Source: Burkholderia sp. S171
GTDB taxonomy: Bacteria; Pseudomonadota; Gammaproteobacteria; Burkholderiales; Burkholderiaceae
Assembly (NCBI RefSeq): GCF_009766085.1
Contig: NZ_LMUF01000075.1
Span: forward strand, 1-64,000
DNA length: 64,000 nucleotides
Direction of reading: 5' to 3'
The position numbers and the translations under genes are program-made. Below are positions 53,069-62,328 of the stretch, piece after piece (the stretch's first letter is position 1; every line of letters begins with the position of its first letter). The notes below the pieces were generated by a model. That model worked only from the letters and a program-made list of their open reading frames with translations, was not told the origin of the DNA and did no database searches.

Positions 53069-53548
53069 ATGTCCGGACTTACACATTTCGATGCTTCTGG
53101 CGAAGCGCACATGGTCGATGTCGGCGATAAAAGCGAGACGCGTCGCGTAGCCATCGCGCGCGGTTCGATCGTCATGCTGCCGGCCACGCTCGCGCTGATC
53201 CGCGACGGCAAGGCTAAAAAAGGCGATGTGCTCGGCGTCGCGCGAATCGCAGCGATTCAGGGCGCGAAACGCACCTCCGATCTGATCCCGCTGTGCCATC
53301 CGCTGGCGTTGACGCGAGTGGCCGTGGATTTTTCCATCGATGAAAACCTGCCCGGCGTGTTTTGCGAAGTACGCGTGGAAACGTTCGGGCGCACAGGCGT
53401 GGAGATGGAAGCGCTGACCGCCGTGCAGGTGGGACTGCTGACGGTTTATGACATGTGCAAAGCAGTGGATCGCGGAATGACGATCACCAATGTGAAGGTA
53501 CTGGAGAAGCACGGTGGGAAATCGGGGGACTGGGTGGCGGGGAGCTGA
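53069..53548 (+). CDS. moaC: Cyclic pyranopterin monophosphate synthase
   Basis: 159 residues, molybdenum cofactor synthesis, acting after MoaA. Family motifs: LTHFDASGEAHMVDVGDKSETRRVA, KKGDVLGVARIAAIQGAKRTSDLIPLCHPL, TFGRTGVEMEALTAVQVGLLTVYDMCKAVD, and a C-terminal KHGGKSGDW. The start at 53069 has AGGAG upstream with 5 bases spacing. Followed by a strong terminator. Confidence 0.97.
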   Translation: MSGLTHFDASGEAHMVDVGDKSETRRVAIARGSIVMLPATLALIRDGKAKKGDVLGVARIAAIQGAKRTSDLIPLCHPLALTRVAVDFSIDENLPGVFCEVRVETFGRTGVEMEALTAVQVGLLTVYDMCKAVDRGMTITNVKVLEKHGGKSGDWVAGS

Positions 53549-53645
53549 TCACGGGGCTGAGTATCGCTGCATGCTCGGGTTCTGAGTAAATCGCTGTCGC
53601 TGCTTGATTGCCAGCATTGGTAACCGACAACGTTGGGCCGACAAA

Positions 53646-53685
53646 AAAGGCAGTTCCAACGCGAGTCGGAACTGCCTTTGTTTTT
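53646..53685. terminator. Bidirectional rho-independent terminator between moaC and pglL
   Basis: A perfect 12-base stem (53646-53657 with 53668-53679) around a 10-base loop, with TTT-G-TTTTT on the plus side and an A-run before it. It ends the moaC transcript and the convergent PglL transcript. Confidence 0.93.
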
Positions 53686-53735
53686 AGCCGCGATCGATCT
53701 CTTCGTCACAGCGAAGTCGTCCATCAAGCCGCCCC

Positions 53736-55556
53736 TCAATCATCCCCATCGTCGCTATCGTCATCGGTAGCTGACGGCGCTGGCACACCATACATCTTCA
53801 TCAGCTCGGCCTTGAACCCGGCCAGCGGCTGACCCTGATCGTCCAATAACTGATAAACATCCGCCAGTTGTTGCGGCCAGTCGTGGAGCTCGGTGGAAAA
53901 AATCTTCAGCCGGGCGATGGTATCGAGTGCGTCCTGCGACTGTCCGGCCAGCGCCTGCAACACCGCGTAGCGTCGCAATACAGTTTCCCCAGGCAACAAC
54001 GCCAGCGCCTGACGATGCATCACAAGCTTGGTGGCGAGATCCTGGCTGTTCATCGGCAGTAATGTCGCGGCGCCATACTCCCCCCATGCGCCGAACAAAA
54101 ACGACGGATTCGCATGGTATTGCTCAGCCGGCTGCGACCCGTAATAGAGCACTTCCGAGCGGTTGTAGTCGCGCAAGATGGGGTACAGCGATGCCAGTCC
54201 AAGCACCACGAGCACGACATACAATCCATAAGAAAACGATCGCGACACCCACCGCAATGGCCGCGTCTCCAGCAAGCCAAAAATCAGCATCGCGGGCATC
54301 AGGTAGAACATGTACTGCTGCGGATACTCAACCAGCGCGTGCATCATCAGCACGCCCAGCAGCGACAGCGCGAAAATCCGCGCAGGCGTATGCGGCGCAC
54401 GCAGCACGCGCACGAGCCAGCACACCACGCTGAACAACACGATCGCCATACCGAGCAGACCGGTTTTCGCGAGCAAGTCGATGAAAATATCGTGGGAATT
54501 GTTCGCGATCTCCACACCGCCAAGCTCACGCACGAACTCGAACTGATGCAGCGGGAACTCGCCCCAGCCAACACCCAGCAACGGATGCGTCAGGAACATG
54601 GTCCAGCCGTACTTCCAAAGCGCAAGCCGCGGCGCGATCTGGTTCGCGTCCTGCATCCGCTCCGCCGCCGATTGCCCCAGTTCGAGCTGAAAACGCAAGT
54701 TCGCCCAGCGAATGGCTGCGTTCACCGCGAAGAACAACACCAAGAGCATGATCGGAATCAGCCATGCGCGTGTTTTGTTGCGAGCAGCACGGCTGGCGGG
54801 ACCATCCGGATCATCGGCCACGGTTGGACGGCCCTGAATGAAGGCCATCCACAATCCCCCGACCACGATAACGCCCATCTGCAGCCACGGTCCCCGCGAC
54901 ACGGTCAACGCGAGGCCCGCTGAAAATATCGCGGACAAGACGAGCCATGCGATCACCGGCAGGCGTCGTGTCTGCACCAAGTACAGCGCGCCCGCCGTTG
55001 CGAACGCAATGTAGGTGGCAAGGTGATTCGCCTGCGCCATGTTGCCGAACGGCCGCCGTTCGATCGCAACGTTGTAGGCCACCACGAACGGCGAAAACTT
55101 CGGCTCCATATGGAACAACTGCACGACCTGACAGAACACGGCGAACAGGCCACCGACAATCAACGCCGATGCGCCCCAGCGCAACGCCTTCTCGCCCAGA
55201 CCCGCGCGCGTGAAGCCATAACCCGTATGCACCGCGACAAACGATGCCAGCAAATAGCCGCCGCCGAGCCAGTTCATCGACGGCTGCGACACCGGCAAAA
55301 CAACCGTCTGCGCCACCAGTAGCAAACCAAGCACGAGCGGCATCAACGCGATAACCGGCATCGCGAATGGCACGCGTGGCTCGGACAAACACACGATCAG
55401 CGCCATTCCCCCGCCAATCACCAGGAACAGTGCAAGCGCACTGAACTCGGCGTAGAAGGTCGGAATGGGATAGGTATGGTTGACGACCGCGAACGGGATC
55501 GTCAGTGCCAGACAGAGGGCAGCAAGAGAAAGGTAGCGCGCGATGTTTGAAGGCAT
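53736..55556 (-). CDS. pglL: Protein O-oligosaccharyltransferase, PglL-like (Wzy/ligase fold)
   Basis: 606-residue inner-membrane protein with about 12 hydrophobic segments and a soluble C-terminal domain (roughly 430-606). The PglL_A-type block RRPFGNMAQANHLATY near 168-183 and the periplasmic loop THPLLGVGWGEFPLHQFEF with NNSHDIFIDLLAKTG fit the Wzy_C/PglL group, which moves lipid-linked glycans onto Ser/Thr of exported proteins such as pilins. O-antigen ligase WaaL is the alternative, but the neighbour on the same strand is a type IV pilin gene, favouring PglL. The acidic C-terminus (SATDDDSDDGDD) is notable. Confidence 0.8.
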   Translation of the reverse strand: MPSNIARYLSLAALCLALTIPFAVVNHTYPIPTFYAEFSALALFLVIGGGMALIVCLSEPRVPFAMPVIALMPLVLGLLLVAQTVVLPVSQPSMNWLGGGYLLASFVAVHTGYGFTRAGLGEKALRWGASALIVGGLFAVFCQVVQLFHMEPKFSPFVVAYNVAIERRPFGNMAQANHLATYIAFATAGALYLVQTRRLPVIAWLVLSAIFSAGLALTVSRGPWLQMGVIVVGGLWMAFIQGRPTVADDPDGPASRAARNKTRAWLIPIMLLVLFFAVNAAIRWANLRFQLELGQSAAERMQDANQIAPRLALWKYGWTMFLTHPLLGVGWGEFPLHQFEFVRELGGVEIANNSHDIFIDLLAKTGLLGMAIVLFSVVCWLVRVLRAPHTPARIFALSLLGVLMMHALVEYPQQYMFYLMPAMLIFGLLETRPLRWVSRSFSYGLYVVLVVLGLASLYPILRDYNRSEVLYYGSQPAEQYHANPSFLFGAWGEYGAATLLPMNSQDLATKLVMHRQALALLPGETVLRRYAVLQALAGQSQDALDTIARLKIFSTELHDWPQQLADVYQLLDDQGQPLAGFKAELMKMYGVPAPSATDDDSDDGDD

Positions 55557-55794
55557 GTGGGGTAGGGAACGTCGGCAACCGGCGCACTATACAAAAAATT
55601 ACTCTTGCTGTGCGACACCTGGCATGAAATGCGCCGAAATCCCTGTCATTCCTGAAAATTTCGTGGCGGTTTCAGCAAAACATCGAGGCTGCCCGCAATC
55701 CGCGTGCTCGCTCACAAGCGCCATGATGACGGTTCATCGCGATTACGGTTTCATGCGGCCAGCCTTTCAGCTTCGCTCAGTGCCTCTCGACTGG

Positions 55795-56409
55795 TTAAGT
55801 CCGGCACTCCGGCGGGGCGAGATTGGGCGGTAATGTGGGCGCTTCCGAAGGTGACGGACCCGCGCCCGGCGCTGGCAACGAAGACGCCGTTTTCGTGGCG
55901 GCGAAACATTCCCACGTGATCGATCCGGCCTGAACCGAACCCTTCGTCAGAACGGTACGTGCAGTCGGCGTCTCGGCGTTGTCCGGCGTTGACGGCACAA
56001 GCACGAGCGTATTCGATCCTGCCGGCGCCACACGCGTGGAAAACGCGATGGTGACTTGCCCATTGGTATCGTCGACATGAATGGACTCCACGTTTCGCGT
56101 CCCCGGCGGCGACGAATATCCCCCACCCAGGTCAGAGCCGCTCGCGGCATTTTCCGCCACCGCCAACCGTGCCGACGATGCCAGCGACAAACCCTCGCCC
56201 ACCCGGCTACGCGCCAGATAATCCTGATAGGCCGGAATAGCGTACGCCGCGACCACGCCAACAATTGCCAGCACGATCATCAACTCGATCAACGTGAAGC
56301 CCATCCCGAAACGCTGTATCTTGCCGCGCGTAATCAGCCTTCGAAACCACACTTTGCTACTACCCGATCCATCTACTCTGCATACCGCTGCTGTCATTGC
56401 TGCTGCCAT
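55795..56409 (-). CDS. pilA: Type IV pilin, probable glycosylation target
   Basis: 204 residues. Type IVa prepilin motif MG-FTLIELMIVLAIVGVVAAYAIPAYQ: cleavage after Gly37, Phe38 at +1 and Glu42 at +5. The mature part has a Cys in ITWECF and a second near the end (PPECRT), framing the usual D-region loop, here filled by a Pro/Ser/Ala-rich stretch (PAPGAGPSPSEAPTLPPN). The ATG at 56409 has GGGAG 7 bases upstream, which makes a leader of 37 residues, longer than usual; a GTG at 56352 would give 18. It lies about 240 bases before the PglL gene. Confidence 0.85.
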   Translation of the reverse strand: MAAAMTAAVCRVDGSGSSKVWFRRLITRGKIQRFGMGFTLIELMIVLAIVGVVAAYAIPAYQDYLARSRVGEGLSLASSARLAVAENAASGSDLGGGYSSPPGTRNVESIHVDDTNGQVTIAFSTRVAPAGSNTLVLVPSTPDNAETPTARTVLTKGSVQAGSITWECFAATKTASSLPAPGAGPSPSEAPTLPPNLAPPECRT

Positions 56410-56527
56410 CGCTGGACTCCCAAAAAGACGAAGCGCCTGGTTGCGTGATGCAATCCAGACGCTTCGATCTTATTGAGCGCCACCCCGTCTCAACAGTCAG
56501 CCAAACGGCCAACGGTTAAACCGAAAA

Positions 56528-57238
56528 TCAGTGCGCGGCTTTCGATTCCGCCGCCAGCGCACGCCGGCGAAAGTACCAGCCAAAGGCCAGCACCAGCACC
56601 GCACCCGCCACATGCGCCGTGTATTCGGCACCCAGCACGTTCAACGCGGGCCAACGGTCGAAGAACGGATCGTCGATCATCAATCCGCCCGCGATCCACC
56701 CGAGCAAACCGGCGCCAAGCGCAATTACGATCGGGAATTTGTCGAGCAGCTTCAGCACCAGCGTACTGCCCCACACGATCAACGGGATGCTCACCAGCAG
56801 GCCGAAGATAACCAGCGCCAGCCGATGCTGCGGATCGGCCGCTTCGGCCGCCCCCGCCACTGCAATCACGTTGTCGAGGCTCATCACGGCATCGGCCACG
56901 ATGATTGTCTTGATTGCCGCCCAAAGCTGGTCGGTCGGCTTGATATCCGGGTCGCTGTGATCCGGCATCATCAGCTTCACGCCGATCCACAGCAACATCA
57001 GGCCGCCAGCGAACTTGAGGAACGGGACATCGAGCAGCACAACGGCGAACGAGATCAACGCGACGCGGAGCACGATGGCCCCGAGCGTACCGAGCAGCAC
57101 GCCGCGCGTGCGTTGCTGGGGCGGCAGATTCCTGCAGGCGAGCGCGATGACGACGGCGTTGTCGCCGCCAAGGAGGATATCGATGACGATAATTTGTAGA
57201 ACAGCGCCCCAATGGAGGGTGGCGAAAAATTCGAGCAT
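56528..57238 (-). CDS. TerC-family membrane protein
   Basis: 236 residues with about seven hydrophobic helices. Family metal motif DILLGGDNAVVIALA near the N-terminus and ADAVMSLDNVIAVAGAAEA in the second half, both with the conserved Asp-Asn pair. TerC/Alx-type proteins are linked to tellurite resistance and manganese export. The frame allows a Met at 57259 too; I chose 57238 because MLEFFATLHWG is the usual start. Neither has a clear ribosome site. Confidence 0.9.
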   Translation of the reverse strand: MLEFFATLHWGAVLQIIVIDILLGGDNAVVIALACRNLPPQQRTRGVLLGTLGAIVLRVALISFAVVLLDVPFLKFAGGLMLLWIGVKLMMPDHSDPDIKPTDQLWAAIKTIIVADAVMSLDNVIAVAGAAEAADPQHRLALVIFGLLVSIPLIVWGSTLVLKLLDKFPIVIALGAGLLGWIAGGLMIDDPFFDRWPALNVLGAEYTAHVAGAVLVLAFGWYFRRRALAAESKAAH

Positions 57239-57279
57239 GAGAAAACCAGTGAACGACATCAGAAAAAACGCGCGATAAA

Positions 57280-57311
57280 AAAAGCGGGGAAGCCTTAGCT
57301 CCCCCGCTTTT
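57280..57311. terminator. Terminator between sucD and terC
   Basis: AAAAGCGGGG (57280-57289) pairs with CCCCGCTTTT (57302-57311) around a 12-base loop, with an A-run before it, so on the minus strand it ends in T. It ends the sucCD transcript. Confidence 0.88.
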
Positions 57312-57390
57312 AGAACCGACGTTTAACGAAAGGCTTACGTAAGCATAGCGCAGCCCTGCGTTTTCTGTCGATCGGCCGTTCCTGAAACCC

Positions 57391-58272
57391 TTACAGCATC
57401 GCCTTCAACAGACGCGCCATTTCCGACGGGTTCTTCGTGACGGTGATACCGCACGCTTCCATGATTTCCAGCTTGGCATCGGCCGTATCCGCACCGCCCG
57501 AAATCAGCGCGCCCGCGTGACCCATGCGCTTGCCGGCCGGAGCCGTGACGCCCGCGATAAAGCCAACCACCGGCTTCTTCATGTTGTCCTTGATCCAGTA
57601 AGCCGCGTTCGCTTCGTCCGGGCCACCGATCTCGCCAATCATGATCACGGCGTCCGTGTCGGGATCGTCGTTGAACATCTTCATGACGTCGATGTGCTTC
57701 AGACCGTTGATCGGATCGCCGCCAATACCGACTGCCGACGACTGGCCAAGGCCAATAGCCGTCAACTGGCCAACCGCTTCGTACGTGAGCGTGCCTGAAC
57801 GCGACACCACGCCGATACGGCCCTTACGGTGGATATGACCCGGCATGATGCCGATCTTCAGTTCGTCCGGCGTGATCGTGCCCGGGCAATTCGGTCCGAG
57901 CAACAGCGTCTTGCGATTTTCGCGACGCATACGGTCCCGGAGCTCGAGCATGTCACGCACGGGAATGCCTTCCGTGATGCAGATTGCGAGATCCAGGTCG
58001 GCTTCGACCGCTTCCCAGATTGCAGCAGCGGCGCCCGCCGGCGGCACGTAGATCACCGAAACGGTTGCGCCCGTTTCAGCCTTCGCTTCCGCGACGCTTG
58101 CGTAGATTGGGATGCCTTCGAAATCTTCGCCGGCGCGCTTCGGGTTCACGCCCGCCACGTACGCTTCACGGCCGTTCGCATACTCGCGGCAAGCGCGGGT
58201 GTGGAACTGACCGGTCTTGCCGGTAATGCCCTGGGTGATGACCTTGGTGTCTTTATTGATCAGAATCGACAT
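57391..58272 (-). CDS. sucD: Succinate-CoA ligase subunit alpha
   Basis: 293 residues of the TCA-cycle enzyme that interconverts succinyl-CoA and succinate with nucleotide phosphorylation. N-terminus MSILINKDTKVITQGITGKTGQFHT binds CoA; LLGPNCPGTITPDELKIGIMPG; SRSGTLTYEAVGQLTAIGLGQS; and the phospho-His in MGHAGALISGG. It follows sucC by 125 bases. Confidence 0.98.
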   Translation of the reverse strand: MSILINKDTKVITQGITGKTGQFHTRACREYANGREAYVAGVNPKRAGEDFEGIPIYASVAEAKAETGATVSVIYVPPAGAAAAIWEAVEADLDLAICITEGIPVRDMLELRDRMRRENRKTLLLGPNCPGTITPDELKIGIMPGHIHRKGRIGVVSRSGTLTYEAVGQLTAIGLGQSSAVGIGGDPINGLKHIDVMKMFNDDPDTDAVIMIGEIGGPDEANAAYWIKDNMKKPVVGFIAGVTAPAGKRMGHAGALISGGADTADAKLEIMEACGITVTKNPSEMARLLKAML

Positions 58273-58397
58273 AGTGTGACCTCTGTTCGTCGACGCCGCC
58301 TTTAGCCCGCGTGCCTTGTTTCAAAGCACAGCAGGCGGAAAAGCGCCGCCTTTCGTATCTGGTGGAACGCTCGTAATTGCCGGATAAATCCTGGCGA

Positions 58398-59564
58398 TTA
58401 CTTGCCCTCGGCGGCTGCGACAACCTTCTGCGCAGCTTCTTCCATGCTGTCGGCCGCGATGATCGGCAAGCCTGAATCCGCCAGCATCTTCTTGCCGAGA
58501 TCTTCGTTCGTGCCCTTCATGCGCACGACCAGAGGCACCTTCAGCGACACGGCTTTCGACGCTTCGATCACGCCTTCCGCGATCACATCGCAGCGCATGA
58601 TGCCGCCGAAGATGTTCACGAGGATTGCCTTGAGGTTCGGGTTCTTCAACATGATCTTGAAGGCTTCCGTAACCTTCTCGGTCGTCGCACCGCCGCCCAC
58701 GTCGAGGAAGTTGGCCGGCTCGCCGCCGAACAGCTTGATCGTGTCCATGGTGGCCATTGCCAGGCCGGCGCCGTTCACCAGGCAGCCGATGTTGCCATCG
58801 AGCGAGATGTAGGCCAGATCGAATTTCGACGCTTCCACTTCAGCCGGATCTTCTTCATCGACGTCGCGATACGCGACGATGTCCGGGTGACGGAACAGCG
58901 CGTTGGCGTCGAAGTTGAACTTGGCGTCGAGCGCAATCACCTTGCCGTCGCCCGTGACGATCAGCGGGTTGATTTCGGCCAGCGATGCGTCCGTTTCCCA
59001 GAATGCCTTGTACAGGCCTTGCAGGATCGCGCGCGCTTGCGGGATCGAGCCTTCCGGGATGCCGATCTTGCGCGAGAGGTCGTCAGCGTCTTTGTCCAGC
59101 AGACCCGTCGACGGCTCAACGGCGAACTTGTGCAGCAGTTCCGGCGTCTTTTCCGCAACTTCTTCAATGTCCATGCCGCCTTCGCTCGATGCCATCACCA
59201 CGACTTTTTGCGTGATACGGTCGAGCACGAGGCCGATGTACAGTTCCTTCTTAATGTCCGCGCCTTCTTCGATCAACAGGCGGTTCACCTTCTGGCCTTC
59301 AGGGCCGGTCTGGTGCGTGACGAGCTGCATGCCGAGGATCTGGTTCGAATATTCGCGAACCTGTTCCAGCGTCTTTGCAACCTTCACGCCGCCGCCCTTA
59401 CCGCGACCGCCAGCGTGAATCTGAGCCTTGACGACCCAAACCGGGCCGCCCAGCTCTTCAGCGGCCTTGACCGCATCGTCCACCGAGAACACGGGCTTGC
59501 CGCGCGGGACCGCGACGCCGAACTTCCGCAGGATTTCCTTTCCCTGGTACTCGTGAATCTTCAT
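58398..59564 (-). CDS. sucC: Succinate-CoA ligase subunit beta
   Basis: 388 residues with an N-terminal ATP-grasp domain (MKIHEYQGKEILRKFGVAVP, VVKAQIHAGGRGKGGGVKVA) and a C-terminal CoA-ligase domain (CLVNGAGLAMATMDTIKLFGGEPANFLDVGGGA, NIFGGIMRCDVIAEGVI). The length is normal. First gene of the pair. The 218-base upstream gap is AT-rich with CCTGAAT repeats, likely holding the promoter. Confidence 0.98.
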   Translation of the reverse strand: MKIHEYQGKEILRKFGVAVPRGKPVFSVDDAVKAAEELGGPVWVVKAQIHAGGRGKGGGVKVAKTLEQVREYSNQILGMQLVTHQTGPEGQKVNRLLIEEGADIKKELYIGLVLDRITQKVVVMASSEGGMDIEEVAEKTPELLHKFAVEPSTGLLDKDADDLSRKIGIPEGSIPQARAILQGLYKAFWETDASLAEINPLIVTGDGKVIALDAKFNFDANALFRHPDIVAYRDVDEEDPAEVEASKFDLAYISLDGNIGCLVNGAGLAMATMDTIKLFGGEPANFLDVGGGATTEKVTEAFKIMLKNPNLKAILVNIFGGIMRCDVIAEGVIEASKAVSLKVPLVVRMKGTNEDLGKKMLADSGLPIIAADSMEEAAQKVVAAAEGK

Positions 59565-59782
59565 GCGTGATTCCTTCAGTCTGAGAGTTGGATTGAACTT
59601 CGATTACGTGAATTAATGAGTTGCCTGAATTACTTATTCAATTTACTTGGAATACCTGAATCACGTTCAGCGTTGCTTCCGGCGCCAAAAGTACGCGCGT
59701 CCGGCGTCATGCTGATGTTTCCTGGTCGGCCAGTTCTGGGAACCTGCTCTTGCTAATTTCGATTAGTGTCGACTAATTCCGA

Positions 59783-60466
59783 TCAATTTCGCTGAGCCGG
59801 CTCCGTGTCGCTTCCGGCCTTTTTGGAGTTGTCCTGATCCGCTATCCGGTCTGCCGTCCCGCGCGGCGCGTGACCAAACCAGCGCGGATAATATTGCCGA
59901 ACGGCTTCACCGTCGAAACGCAATGCGTTGCAACGGCCAAGCTGGAATGGGGGTTTGTCGATTTCTGCTGCTTTGTTTGATGCACCGCTTGCTGGATTTT
60001 CCGATGGTTTGCCCGGCGCGCCGCCTTTTTCGGTGTTCCACACCTCGCCGGCGAATGCCTGGATGGCGGCTGTGGGCAACACGGCGCAGAGTTCAGTGAT
60101 GTGCGTGCAACCGGTCGTTCCGGCCAACAAACGGCTGGATTCACGACGGAAATTTTGCACAAGATTGAGGCCGATGAGCGCGCGATACGCGGGGTTCGAT
60201 GCTGCGCACATTCCGGTATACGGAGCCCACTCGGAAGCCGCTTCGGCGTCGACGATGGTGAACGTGCGGTCGATGGTGATGCGCAGCCAGAGTTCATGGA
60301 TCGGCAGGCCTTGAGGCCGGACGCCCGACGCGAGTTTGACGTCGCGCGGCTTTTCATCGGTTAGACAGGCTTCGATATCCCACAAGCCATCTTCACGCTC
60401 AAACGCTTCCATTCGAATCGCGCGGCGATGGCGCAACTGTCGAGAAACGGGCGGAGAAAGCGGCAT
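59783..60466 (-). CDS. DUF2889 domain protein
   Basis: 227 residues. Family pattern: RHRRAIRMEAFEREDGLWDIEACLTDEK near the start, RITIDRTFTIVDAEAASEWAPY, CAASNPAYRALIGLNLVQNFRRE and GTTGCTHITELCAVLPTAAIQAF, which end the domain near residue 150. The last ~75 residues are a less conserved linker and tail. Function unknown. It is divided from recX by 223 bases. Confidence 0.88.
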   Translation of the reverse strand: MPLSPPVSRQLRHRRAIRMEAFEREDGLWDIEACLTDEKPRDVKLASGVRPQGLPIHELWLRITIDRTFTIVDAEAASEWAPYTGMCAASNPAYRALIGLNLVQNFRRESSRLLAGTTGCTHITELCAVLPTAAIQAFAGEVWNTEKGGAPGKPSENPASGASNKAAEIDKPPFQLGRCNALRFDGEAVRQYYPRWFGHAPRGTADRIADQDNSKKAGSDTEPAQRN

Positions 60467-60674
60467 GTGCAGAGGAAGGCCGGAATGGGAAAACGCCGAA
60501 ATTTTACCATACTGGGCATTTTCGGCCGGATCGGGTTGCCGCGGGGAGCTTGCGAGGCAATGCAGAGGCTTGTGCGGCGGCTTATTTCGCGTTCGTTTCG
60601 ATACGGTCGTTGGCGGTAGGGAATTCTACTCAACGTCGAGGTTGGGGTCGCAGCGTCAAAATAACGCCGATGCC

Positions 60675-60698
60675 TATTCGTTTATTCGTTTATTCGTC
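60675..60698. repeat. Three tandem 8-base repeats over the recX stop
   Basis: TATTCGTT, TATTCGTT, TATTCGTC in series; the recX stop (60690-60692) falls within them. Confidence 0.7.
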
Positions 60699-62312
60699 GA
60701 TAAAGTCGTCGTCGCCTGCTTTCAGCACTTTCACGATCGTCCCGCCGTTGAACCCTCGCGTGGCGAGAAACCGCGCTTGCTTTGCGCGTTCGGCCGGTGT
60801 TGTTGGCAGTTCGCCGAATTTCTTGCTCCAGACATCGCGAGCACGAGCGAGCTCGGTTTTCTTCAACTCAGCGCCAGCGTCCTGAATCAACGTTTCGTCG
60901 ATACCGTTGCGCTTTAACTCATGCACGATCCGGCTCGTGCCGAGACGAGTGCCCCGCCGATGAACAACGCTCTCGACAAATCGCTCATTCGATAACCACC
61001 CTTCCCGTTCAAGCGCGTCGAGCAAGGTATCGAGGGAATCGCCTTCACCGAGATGCGGCGTCAGCTTGCGCGACAACTCAGTGCGGCTATGTTCACGACG
61101 CGATAAATAACCCAGCGCACGGCCGCGTAACGATAATTGCGGCCCCTTTCGCTTGGAATCGTCCGTCGCCGATGCCTTTCCACGTCCGGTAGAGCCGCGT
61201 GTATAAACCGCTTCGGCGCTTTGGTTTTCGCTAGCTGCATCCGCAGTCGATGGCACGCACTGTTCGAACGACTCGAATGGATCGGCTATGCCAATGCCTG
61301 TGTCTCCAAGCACGCCCGGAGAAATAACTGGTGGTTTCGATTGCGATTTCCGGGCAGCTTTTGCAGGAGTGGCCTGCGATTGAACAAGTGCTTGTTCCAA
61401 TACCGCCCGAGCACGCTTTAAGCGTTCCTCGGCATCGACCGCGTCCAATCCGGCTTCCGAATCAGGATGCGCGGATTCGCTTTGTTGCTGCTCGATTTGG
61501 GATTCAACCGGAATGTCGGCGGTTTCGGTGCCGATCTCATCAACGGGCATTGTTGATTTCGGCGCTTTGCGACGGCTGGCTTGCCGGTCGGTAGACCGCT
61601 CGAAAACGTCTTCACCGTCAGCAGGCTGAGGTGAAGATTTTCCACGCGAGGCCGGACTAGCCGCTTTGCGCCCCGACAACCCGCCACGTCCAAATTTGCC
61701 TCTATCACTCGATCGCTCGTACTCAGCCGGCGCCTCTGCCGACGCACTCTTCGAAGATGACCGCGCCGACGCACCAGCACTACCAAACGATCCGCGTTTC
61801 GGATACGCACGATCACTCGACCGTTCGAATACCGGCTCGCTGTCTTGCTGCGTGGTTTCGCCGGCTTCTTTTAAACTCGCGGCGATTGCCTCAGCCTTGC
61901 TGCTGCCAAACGACAAACTTGAACCACCCGGGCGGCCAAAGCTGCTTTTCCTGGCGAAACTACTACCACTCCCAGCACTGCTCCCAGCACTCTTGCCGCT
62001 GGAGAACCCACCGCCCTTACTAAACCCACCGCCTCCACTCTTTTCGCCGGAAACCCCGCCGCTTTTAGAAAAGCTGTTTCCAAACGAACGACGCGCCGAT
62101 GCAGTTTTCTCCGCACCGACGCGTTCGCCTGCTGCTGCGCGGTATCGATCGCTGCTACGTTCGTAGCGATCAACTCCGTCCTCGGCGTCGGGACTTTCGT
62201 CTTCGTCGCTTATGGACTTCGAGCCGTCCGGATCTTCCTTTACGTCCTGCTCCGCGTCACGATTTGAATCGCGACCGGTCTTCGATCCGAACCGGCTCTT
62301 GCTGCGCATCAT
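60690..62312 (-). CDS. recX: RecX with a very long disordered N-terminal region
   Basis: 540 residues, where RecX is normally about 150-270. The C-terminal ~145 residues (391-535) form the RecX domain: LSLRGRALGYLSRREHSRTEL, LDALEREGWLSNERFVESVV, and the ending RARDVWSKKFG...RFLATRGFNGGTIVKVL. The N-terminal ~390 residues are Ser/Gly/Lys/Arg-rich and repeat a heptad: YERSSDR (50-56), FERSSDR (162-168), YERSSDR (198-204), FERSTDR (237-243), with a worn fifth near 370. RecX inhibits RecA filament growth. The gene starts 17 bases after recA, so it shares its LexA control. Met255 (61550) would be an alternative start near a more normal length. Confidence 0.85.
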   Translation of the reverse strand: MMRSKSRFGSKTGRDSNRDAEQDVKEDPDGSKSISDEDESPDAEDGVDRYERSSDRYRAAAGERVGAEKTASARRSFGNSFSKSGGVSGEKSGGGGFSKGGGFSSGKSAGSSAGSGSSFARKSSFGRPGGSSLSFGSSKAEAIAASLKEAGETTQQDSEPVFERSSDRAYPKRGSFGSAGASARSSSKSASAEAPAEYERSSDRGKFGRGGLSGRKAASPASRGKSSPQPADGEDVFERSTDRQASRRKAPKSTMPVDEIGTETADIPVESQIEQQQSESAHPDSEAGLDAVDAEERLKRARAVLEQALVQSQATPAKAARKSQSKPPVISPGVLGDTGIGIADPFESFEQCVPSTADAASENQSAEAVYTRGSTGRGKASATDDSKRKGPQLSLRGRALGYLSRREHSRTELSRKLTPHLGEGDSLDTLLDALEREGWLSNERFVESVVHRRGTRLGTSRIVHELKRNGIDETLIQDAGAELKKTELARARDVWSKKFGELPTTPAERAKQARFLATRGFNGGTIVKVLKAGDDDFIDE

Positions 62313-62328
62313 CTCTACCGCCTAAAAC

